DNA from: Lachnospiraceae bacterium UBA3273
GTDB taxonomy: Bacteria; Bacillota; Clostridia; Lachnospirales; Lachnospiraceae
Assembly (NCBI GenBank): GCA_002362385.1
Contig: DEUB01000034.1
Span: 1 to 20,297 of the forward strand
DNA: 20,297 bases
Direction of reading: 5' to 3'
The first letter of the stretch is position 1. The number at the start of each line of letters is the position of its first letter. The translations under genes were made by a program, and so were the position numbers. The notes under the pieces were generated by a model. It searched no databases. It was not told where the DNA came from and saw only the letters and a list, made by a program, of their open reading frames with translations. This document shows, in pieces, positions 14,868 through 20,297 of the stretch.

Positions 14868-15461
14868 ATGAATATAGCAGTATTTGCTTCCCACGGAGGC
14901 AGTGATTTACAGGCAATTATAGATGGCTGCAAGAATAATCAAATAAATGCAAGGGTAGCTGTTGTTATTAGTAATAATGGAGATTCAATGGCTTTGCAAA
15001 GAGCCGAAGCAGAAGGAATTCCTGCATATCATCTTAGTGCAAAGAAATTCGGAAATGAGGAAGCCTTAGCAGCAAAGATTTTAGAAATATTGGTCCGGTA
15101 CAATGTTGAAATGATTTTCCTGGCGGGATATATGAAAATGTTACATATATCGGTGCTTGAAAAATATAATAATAGAATCTTTAATATACATCCTGCATTA
15201 TTACCTAAATTTGGCGGTAGGGGTATGTATGGAATGAATGTGCATAAAGCTGTTATTGAAGCGAAAGAAAGTGAAACAGGTGTGACAATTCATAGAGTAA
15301 ATGCTGAGTATGACAGTGGAGAAATAGTGGCTCAGACCAAGGTGCCCGTGTTAGAAAATGATACGCCGGAAATATTGGCGGCGAGGGTGCTTGACAGAGA
15401 ACACGAGTTTTTGGTTGAGGTTATTGTGGATATTGCAGATGGCAAAATTAAACTTGGATAA
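14868..15461 (+). CDS. purN: phosphoribosylglycinamide formyltransferase (PurN-like)
   Basis: 197-residue enzyme of the PurN family, which transfers a formyl group from 10-formyltetrahydrofolate to glycinamide ribonucleotide in purine synthesis. The start follows TAGGAGA. The N-terminal phosphate-binding loop is SHGGSDLQAIID. The catalytic triad is present: N106 and H108 in FNIHPALLPKFGGRG, and D149 in NAEYDSGEIVAQ (equivalent to E. coli D144). The FGGRGMYGMNVHKAV segment replaces the FPGLHA type of the E. coli enzyme and is a known variant. No other purine genes are near, and the gene is more A+T-rich than its upstream neighbours. It may be a second, stand-alone copy, or a paralogue with another formyl acceptor. 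Confidence 0.88.
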   Translation: MNIAVFASHGGSDLQAIIDGCKNNQINARVAVVISNNGDSMALQRAEAEGIPAYHLSAKKFGNEEALAAKILEILVRYNVEMIFLAGYMKMLHISVLEKYNNRIFNIHPALLPKFGGRGMYGMNVHKAVIEAKESETGVTIHRVNAEYDSGEIVAQTKVPVLENDTPEILAARVLDREHEFLVEVIVDIADGKIKLG

Positions 15462-15487
15462 TAAGTTAAATAAGAAAGGTAATTAGT

Positions 15488-16132
15488 ATGTATAGTGCTG
15501 TTGTTTTTGATTTTGATTATACGCTGGGGGATTCCACAAATGGAATTGTACTCAGCATAAATTATGCTCTATCAAAACTTGGGTATGGGGAAAGAGAAAC
15601 AGAAGCAATAAGGAAAACCGTCGGACTTTCTTTGAAAGATACATTTACGGTGTTAACAGGTAAAGAAGATGAAAATGAGGCACAGGCATTTTCTAAGTAT
15701 TTTAAAGAAAAAGCGGATATGGTCATGGTTGACAATACAAGAATTTATCCGGGGATATTGGAAAGTTTACAGTCATTAAAAGCGCGTGGATATAAAACGG
15801 GAATTGTAACAACAAAATATCATTATAGAATTGAGCAGATATTGGAAAAGTATGGTGCTGCAAAGCTGATTGATTTAATAGTAGGAGCAGAAGATGTAAG
15901 AATTGAGAAGCCAAATCCGGAAGGATTACTTTGGGCTGTTGATAAACTTGGTTTAGATAAGAAACAGGTATTATATGTTGGGGATAGTATTGTAGATGCT
16001 AAGACAGCCCGGAATGCAGTTGTGGATTTTGCAGGAGTATTAACCGGCACTACTAAAAAGGATGATTTTCTTGAATATAATAATATATTAATAGGAAAAG
16101 ATGTAAATGATGTATGCAGAAGTATGCTGTAA
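15488..16132 (+). CDS. HAD-superfamily phosphatase (phosphoglycolate phosphatase-like)
   Basis: 214-residue haloacid dehalogenase hydrolase with a C1-type helical cap. Motif I is FDFDYTLGDS with nucleophile D8 and acid/base D10. Motif II is the threonine pair in GIVTTK, motif III is the lysine of EKPNPEG, and motif IV is GDSIVDAKTA. The cap spans roughly residues 15-85. The layout is that of Pgp/GmhB-like phosphatases acting on small phosphorylated metabolites; the substrate is not readable. It starts 26 bases after the purN-like gene behind AAGAAAGG and is probably co-transcribed. Like that gene it is A+T-rich, so the pair may share an origin. Confidence 0.87.
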   Translation: MYSAVVFDFDYTLGDSTNGIVLSINYALSKLGYGERETEAIRKTVGLSLKDTFTVLTGKEDENEAQAFSKYFKEKADMVMVDNTRIYPGILESLQSLKARGYKTGIVTTKYHYRIEQILEKYGAAKLIDLIVGAEDVRIEKPNPEGLLWAVDKLGLDKKQVLYVGDSIVDAKTARNAVVDFAGVLTGTTKKDDFLEYNNILIGKDVNDVCRSML

Positions 16133-16270
16133 GAGAGAGAAATTATGCTTATTGTACCAGAAGTGTATGAAAAAATGCACCGGAAAAATTTAAACTCCAG
16201 CATCTAAGCCATATTCGGTCTATATGCAGCTTTCATAGAGATAAGCGTTCGCAGATAACGTCCGGAAACG

Positions 16271-16502
16271 CTAAAGTGCCAATTTGTATAACGCTAACTG
16301 ATTAAGACATACTCATACTCCCTCTATTTCTGTTTCAATGGACAATCTTTGATGCAAAGATTTAGGGAGCCTTACAACAAACTTACCGCTGTAATTGCTT
16401 AGGGTTTCCAGAATAGGAATGGAGAGATTATTTTCCATTTTTGTTTCGATATATCCTTCCATTGCTTCATCGGGGCAATTTCATATAATCATTTATATTC
16501 AT
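16271..16502 (-). pseudogene. hicB: hicB-like antitoxin remnant
   Basis: Minus-strand fragments of a HicB-type antitoxin. A ribosome site (GAGAGGAG) precedes an ATG at 16500-16502 giving MNINDYMKLP, the typical HicB start. The frame then shifts and the whole partial RNase-H-like core (normally about 50 residues with a DLPGC-type motif) is missing. The sequence resumes in another frame as PDEAMEGYIETKMENN, then YSGKFVVRLPKSLHQRLS, the ribbon-helix-helix DNA-binding domain. A TGA (plus 16313-16315) interrupts after EGV, within a 6-base near-duplication (GTATGA/GTATGT). Homologous sequence (LNQLALYKLAL) continues beyond it to a TAG. Three lesions make this a dead gene. Confidence 0.75.
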
Positions 16503-16563
16503 GCTTTTTTTGCTCCTCTCTGCTTGTTATGCTATGACGGGATAAGGGGATTATTGCCCTATC

Positions 16564-16686
16564 CTATTCAGCACATCTATTTGTTATCAAATCTCCTGTT
16601 TCTTTATTCAGATAATGTTTATGGCTTCCTTTTTGCTTTACCGGAATATAACCATATGAGGCTAAAACTTTGTCGATCTTTTCAGG
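16564..16686 (-). pseudogene. hicA: hicA-like toxin remnant
   Basis: The minus-strand frame reads KIDKVLASYGYIPVKQKGSH, then KHYLNKETGDLIT. This is the double-stranded-RNA-binding-like core of HicA mRNA interferases, including the catalytic-histidine context QKGSH. The C-terminal strand and helix (normally VP, HSK, LKKGT) are lost: the frame diverges into NRCAE and stops. At the N-terminus no start codon is in frame close to the similarity; a possible ATG nearby (MHKRNSA) is in another frame. It lies just upstream of the hicB-like remnant in transcription order, as in real hicAB loci. Probably inactive. Confidence 0.7.
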
Positions 16687-16853
16687 CCGAATTCCGTTTA
16701 TGCATGAATAAAAAGGATAGGCCAGAATGGAATAAATTGTATAAGAAAGTATTAAATTTTCTAAAATATGCAAAAAGAAGTTTATATGATAGAATAAAAA
16801 AGAAGTTGCTGATTTTACAGGATGGTTTTTCTTTATATCCTGCACCCAACCAA

Positions 16854-16882
16854 ATTATAGCAAAGGGGCAGGGGTATTGCAA
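16854..16882 (-). promoter_or_regulatory. minus-strand promoter reading toward the hicAB remnant
   Basis: On the minus strand: TTGCAA (plus 16877-16882), 17 bases, TATAAT (plus 16854-16859) preceded by TGC. It is a strong-looking extended -10 promoter directed at the hicA-like remnant about 160 bases away. Confidence 0.55.
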
Positions 16883-16984
16883 TGACGAATGATCTGGAAA
16901 TTTATAAAGTCCTATGCCGTCTATGAGTCTATGGAGGATTAATTGAAAATACAGAGCGGTAATCAGAAACAATGTTTAACCAAA

Positions 16985-16998
16985 AGAACAAACGTTCT
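16985..16998 (+). promoter_or_regulatory. LexA/DinR-like (SOS) box
   Basis: AGAACAAACGTTCT contains GAAC-N4-GTTC, and the four central bases (AAAC) fit the RNRY rule of the Gram-positive DinR box (CGAACRNRYGTTYC). Twelve of 14 positions agree. It ends 8 bases before the -35 of the restriction operon promoter. By chance GAAC-N4-GTTC would occur about 0.3 times in a window this size, so the position carries the argument. Confidence 0.55.
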
Positions 16999-17006
16999 GT
17001 TTTTGC

Positions 17007-17035
17007 TTGCAATTCTTCAAATAAATGAATATAAT
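17007..17035 (+). promoter_or_regulatory. promoter of the restriction-modification operon
   Basis: TTGCAA (17007-17012), 17-base spacer, TATAAT (17030-17035). Transcription from about 17042 gives a 76-base leader before the TTG start codon at 17118. Confidence 0.7.
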
Positions 17036-17117
17036 ATATTTACGACACAAGCAGGACCAAAGCAATGGCAGATCATTACAAAACAGCCATGCATCATTAC
17101 AACCGGAGGAACGACTA

Positions 17118-18278
17118 TTGTCTGATACAAAGAAAAGGCGCGATGTGGAAGTTTATGAGAATTACTGGAAATTCACGGCAGCGCATCTGGATATTACGGG
17201 GACAAAATTTAATAACTGCTTAAATATCATCGTATTGTTTATAGATAAAAACAAGACCGCCTTGGAGGAAAATGCACAAAGCGCCGATGATTTTAAAGAA
17301 TCAGAGCTGTACAAAGAATTACAGCAGCAGATCGTACATATTTCCGGATTCAAGGGAAATGATGCGTCCCTTTCTGCAAGGAAGGTCATCAACCAATTTG
17401 TAAAGATCGGCTTTATCTATCCCCTGTTATTGGGCTATCATCCTCTGGTAAAATCATTTATACGGGAAACCAATAAAGAAAAGAAAAAAATCATTTTTCC
17501 CAAAATATTTTATGAAAGCTCTTCCTTGGCTTCCGATGTGACGGTAGACAACAGGGATTTAAAGCATGTGAATTTCCTTTTAAAAACACTGGATAAGAAC
17601 GGTTCTTTGACCAAGAATGATATCATGGCGTTAATGGTAACGGACATATCCAATTACAGCGCCGGGTATCTTACGAGGCAGGAATTGGATATGCAGTACC
17701 AGTATGCCATTGTAAGCGGATTTGACGACAGAAAGTATAATCAGATCGCACATCTGATCGGCTATTTAAAACGGTTTGTGGATTTGAAATATGATAAATA
17801 CGAAGAGAGGTTCTGGTTTGCGGACGATCCGCAGATTGCAGATAAGGATTTTGAAGAAGCTTTTGTGCGTGACGGCGTAAAACACCGCATTTACAAAGAC
17901 GAGCTGAAAGAGGAATCGAAATCCATTTATGGGGATGTCGTATGCTATCTGGACAAGAAGCCCTATAAGTCTCTGATCGCATCCCATATCAAGCCCTGTA
18001 TAGACTGCTTAAGGGAACACAGGGAAGACGAGGCTTATGATGTGTATAACGGCTTATTGTTAAGCCCCACCGTTGATTCCTACTTTGACAAAAAAGATAT
18101 TTCCTTTACGGATGAGGGGCATATATTGATCGGGAATCAGGTTGCGGAATCCATAAGGGCTGATTTTGAGAAATACAGTCTGGATGAGAGCATATTAAAC
18201 GAAAGAAGAAAGGGATACCTTGCTTACCACAGGCATCTGTTTGAACAGAAAAATGGAGGAGCCTATTATGGCGTATAA
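17118..18278 (+). CDS. HNH-family restriction endonuclease
   Basis: 386-residue predicted type II restriction endonuclease. The start is TTG at 17118, seven bases after CGGAGGA (17104-17110). The frame continues upstream to an ATG at 17025, but that lies before the promoter's start point. The C-terminal domain (about 280-345) matches the HNH_2 pattern: ASHIKP with H290, YNGLLLSP with N311, and VDSYFD with D324, then ISFTDEGHIL. The N-terminal ~270 residues are helical, lysine-rich and not recognised; they presumably hold target recognition. The stop overlaps the cytosine methyltransferase start by 11 bases, and the two methyltransferases confirm the restriction role. HphI and MnlI are known HNH type IIS enzymes with comparable partners. 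Confidence 0.85.
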   Translation: MSDTKKRRDVEVYENYWKFTAAHLDITGTKFNNCLNIIVLFIDKNKTALEENAQSADDFKESELYKELQQQIVHISGFKGNDASLSARKVINQFVKIGFIYPLLLGYHPLVKSFIRETNKEKKKIIFPKIFYESSSLASDVTVDNRDLKHVNFLLKTLDKNGSLTKNDIMALMVTDISNYSAGYLTRQELDMQYQYAIVSGFDDRKYNQIAHLIGYLKRFVDLKYDKYEERFWFADDPQIADKDFEEAFVRDGVKHRIYKDELKEESKSIYGDVVCYLDKKPYKSLIASHIKPCIDCLREHREDEAYDVYNGLLLSPTVDSYFDKKDISFTDEGHILIGNQVAESIRADFEKYSLDESILNERRKGYLAYHRHLFEQKNGGAYYGV

Positions 18279-19314
18279 ATATATAGACTTGTTCTGCGGG
18301 GCCGGAGGATTATCCCTGGGATTTGCGCAGGCAGGATTTGAAAATGTTTTTTCGGTTGAATCCAATGCCGATTTTGCAAAAACCTATCAAAAGAACTTCC
18401 CCGGGCATAAGCTGATTATAGATGATATCAGGAATATCGATAATGATGAAATATCCCGGTTGACGGGCGGCAGGGAAGTGGACGTTATTATCGGTGGGCC
18501 TCCGTGCCAGGGATTTTCCATTGCCGGGAATATCGGAAGGACCTTTATGGAGGATGAACGGAACGGATTGTTCAAGGAGTTTGTCCGGTTTGTTTCATGG
18601 GTAAAGCCGCAAATGTTCGTTATGGAAAATGTTGCCACAATGGCGACACATCTTAAGGGGCGGACCATCAGGGAAGTCATTAAGGCATTTGAAGATGCAG
18701 GATGCGGCTATAAAGTAAAATATGAAGTGCTTAACAGCGTTGATTTCGGAGTGGCTCAGGAGAGAAGAAGGCTTGTGGCAGTTGGGATCAGGGAGGATGT
18801 TTCTGCAGAATTTATTTATCCGGCAAAATCCTCTGAAGTGTTTACGATCAGGGATGTGATCGAAGATTTACCCAAACTGGAAAGCGGTCAGGACAGCGAT
18901 ATTCCCAACCACAGGGCAATGAAGCACAGCGCCCAGATGCTTGAAAAGATGAGTTATGTTAAAGACGGGGGAGACCGGATGGATATTCCTGAGAAACTGA
19001 GGCCTAAATCGGGAGATATCAGAAAATATATCCGGTATAACAGCAAAAAGCCTTCCGTCTGTGTGACGGGAGATATGAGAAAGATCTTTCATTATGAGCA
19101 GAACAGGGCTCTAACGGCAAGGGAATTGGCGCGTATACAGTCATTTCCCGATGATTTTATATTTGAAGGCAGGTCTATTCAGATACAGCAGCAGATCGGT
19201 AATGCGGTGCCGCCCAAGCTGGCATATCAGATTGCTTTGCAGGTAGAGGAGGCACTGGATCATGGCAAAGTATCCAAAGGTAAATTACATAGGAAACAAA
19301 GAGAAGTTGGTTGA
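18268..19314 (+). CDS. C5-cytosine-specific DNA methyltransferase
   Basis: 348-residue DNA (cytosine-5) methyltransferase that protects one strand of the recognition site using S-adenosylmethionine. The ATG at 18268 follows GGAGGAG and overlaps the endonuclease end. Conserved motifs appear in order: I DLFCGAGGLSLGF, IV GGPPCQGFS with nucleophile C80, VI MENV, VIII AQERRRLVAVG, IX RELARIQSFPDDF and X QIGNAVPPKLA. The target-recognition region between VIII and IX (about residues 180-285) is moderately short, consistent with one specificity. All catalytic elements are intact. The last 53 bases overlap the adenine methyltransferase gene, so the three proteins are translationally coupled. Confidence 0.96.
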   Translation: MAYKYIDLFCGAGGLSLGFAQAGFENVFSVESNADFAKTYQKNFPGHKLIIDDIRNIDNDEISRLTGGREVDVIIGGPPCQGFSIAGNIGRTFMEDERNGLFKEFVRFVSWVKPQMFVMENVATMATHLKGRTIREVIKAFEDAGCGYKVKYEVLNSVDFGVAQERRRLVAVGIREDVSAEFIYPAKSSEVFTIRDVIEDLPKLESGQDSDIPNHRAMKHSAQMLEKMSYVKDGGDRMDIPEKLRPKSGDIRKYIRYNSKKPSVCVTGDMRKIFHYEQNRALTARELARIQSFPDDFIFEGRSIQIQQQIGNAVPPKLAYQIALQVEEALDHGKVSKGKLHRKQREVG

Positions 19315-20263
19315 TTGGCTTATAGAAGAGATGCCCGTGAAGGAAGGCAGGGTTCTTGATATATTTGCAGGCGGCTGTTCGGTTTCATATGCCCTGAAGG
19401 TACACGGATATTCCGTGATCTCTAATGATATTCTGTATGCTGACTATGTGATAGCCAAGGCTTTGATTGAAAATGAGGATAAGACCCTCACATTGTCCGT
19501 GTTTGAAAAAAAGACGGATGAAAGCAGAGTGCGGGAACTGGCTGCAAAATTTTCCTTTTTATCGGAACGCCTGTATTATCCGGAAGAGGTGGAGGAATTG
19601 GCCGGACTGGCGGCTGTGGCTGAAAAGCTTGAAGGCAGTGAGCGGTATCTGTTCCTGGCATTAATGAGGAGGGCCATGATCCGAAAACTGCCGTATTCCC
19701 GGATGAATGTTCCATGGAACCAGATACAGAAGCTTCGGGACGAGGATTACAGCTACGAGAAGTATAAGAGGAAAAGAGCCTATCACAACCAGTCCTTTGA
19801 AAGCCATATGAGAGAGAATTTTGAGGAATATAACAGAGCCGTGTTCAAAGGAAAAGAATGCAGGGCTTACTGTCTTGATGCCTTTGATATGGCGCAAAGA
19901 ATCGATCATGTGGACGTTGTTTATATGGACCCCCCCTATCCTTCCACCATGAATAATTATGATTCTTTTTACGGGCTGTTTGATGAAATGTTTGACAGGA
20001 AAAGGCAGCATACGGATTATACACGGAAAGAAAGCTTTCTGGATAATATGGATCGACTGATCGGCAGGCTGGCTGATAAGACAGGGTATGTTGTTTTAAG
20101 CCAGAATACCAGAGTCAGGCCAAATCCGGAAGAGGTTGAGGCGATGCTTTCAAAATACGGGAAGGTTGAGATCAAAAGGAAGAAATATAATTATCAGGTT
20201 ACCGGAAAGGAAAACAAGAATGGAAGCAAAGAATTGCTGTTTATATTAAAAATAGGAAAATAG
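19262..20263 (+). CDS. D12-class N6-adenine-specific DNA methyltransferase
   Basis: 333-residue DNA adenine methyltransferase of the D12 (Dam/MboII-like alpha-type) class. The ATG at 19262 is preceded by GAGGAGG inside the upstream gene. The N-terminal IGNKEKLVDWL (motif X-like) is followed by the SAM-binding DIFAGGCSVSYALK. The catalytic DPPY is at residues 223-226 (VYMDPPYPSTMNNYDSFY). Residues about 65-205 form a long target-recognition insert rich in Arg and Tyr. A final YQVTGKENKNGSKELLFIL strand completes the fold. It is the last gene of the operon. With the cytosine enzyme, it implies that the two strands of an asymmetric site are modified by different chemistry. No terminator is visible in the 34 bases that remain. 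Confidence 0.94.
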   Translation: MAKYPKVNYIGNKEKLVDWLIEEMPVKEGRVLDIFAGGCSVSYALKVHGYSVISNDILYADYVIAKALIENEDKTLTLSVFEKKTDESRVRELAAKFSFLSERLYYPEEVEELAGLAAVAEKLEGSERYLFLALMRRAMIRKLPYSRMNVPWNQIQKLRDEDYSYEKYKRKRAYHNQSFESHMRENFEEYNRAVFKGKECRAYCLDAFDMAQRIDHVDVVYMDPPYPSTMNNYDSFYGLFDEMFDRKRQHTDYTRKESFLDNMDRLIGRLADKTGYVVLSQNTRVRPNPEEVEAMLSKYGKVEIKRKKYNYQVTGKENKNGSKELLFILKIGK

Positions 20264-20297
20264 CACTATGGACTGTTAGTGTATAATTTTTATTGGC

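Larger units (their letters stand above)
16133..17117. other. gene-poor decayed region
   Basis: Almost 1 kb without an intact gene. It holds the hicB-like remnant (16271-16502), the hicA-like remnant (16564-16686), a minus-strand promoter (16854-16882), and the LexA-like box and promoter of the restriction operon (16985-17035). A 20-residue frame (MLIVPEVYEKMHRKNLNSSI) starts at 16145 but has no recognisable relative and may be another gene fragment. I see nothing specific in 16690-16850. Confidence 0.7.

Noticed and set aside
16395..16892. 165-codon plus-strand frame
   Set aside because: Runs antisense over the hicA and hicB remnants, has no recognisable domain and no ribosome site.
20282..20287. 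TATAAT near the right edge
   Set aside because: No -35 at proper spacing and no downstream gene visible in the window.

Overview
The window reads as a chromosomal segment of a Clostridia-class Firmicute, most likely a Lachnospiraceae relative. This is inferred from gene order, strong Shine-Dalgarno sites, moderate-to-low G+C, TTGACA/TATAAT-type promoters and an enlarged ribosomal protein L17. No species is claimed.

Layout. (1) 1-2840: the 3' end of the large ribosomal-protein cluster (rpsK partial, rpsD, rpoA, rplQ), closed by an intrinsic terminator. (2) 2841-10000: an accessory segment separating rplQ from the ecf genes. It starts with a ~275-bp imperfect palindrome. It continues with a membrane acyltransferase, a TetR regulator plus iron-sulfur-type flavoprotein behind a two-operator promoter, and a secreted solute-binding protein (minus strand) with 11-bp direct repeats upstream. 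It ends with a small membrane protein (minus), a GNAT acetyltransferase, a 76-residue unknown protein and an M15-type peptidase (minus). In many Firmicutes rplQ is followed directly by ecfA1-ecfA2-ecfT-truA-rplM-rpsI, so this looks like an insertion into a conserved cluster. (3) 10006-14640: the conserved order resumes with ecfA1, ecfA2, ecfT (energizing module of ECF vitamin transporters), truA, then rplM-rpsI behind their own consensus promoter and a structured leader. They end in a terminator embedded in nested inverted repeats. (4) 14766-16132: a more A+T-rich pair, a PurN-like formyltransferase and a HAD phosphatase. (5) 16133-17117: a gene-poor stretch with the decayed remains of a hicA-hicB toxin-antitoxin pair on the minus strand. 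(6) 16985-20263: a restriction-modification operon. An HNH endonuclease (TTG start), a C5-cytosine methyltransferase and a D12-class N6-adenine methyltransferase overlap one another behind a promoter preceded by a LexA/DinR-like box.

How the parts work together. The ribosomal genes, rpoA, truA and ecf genes are housekeeping. The accessory segment combines envelope functions (acyltransferase, secreted binding protein, peptidase) with a small autoregulated redox operon. The most interesting block is the defence region at the right end: one nuclease paired with two methyltransferases of different chemistry predicts an asymmetric (type IIS-like) recognition site, and the upstream SOS-like box suggests possible damage-linked control. 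It sits beside a dead toxin-antitoxin locus, so this may be a spot where mobile genes turn over.
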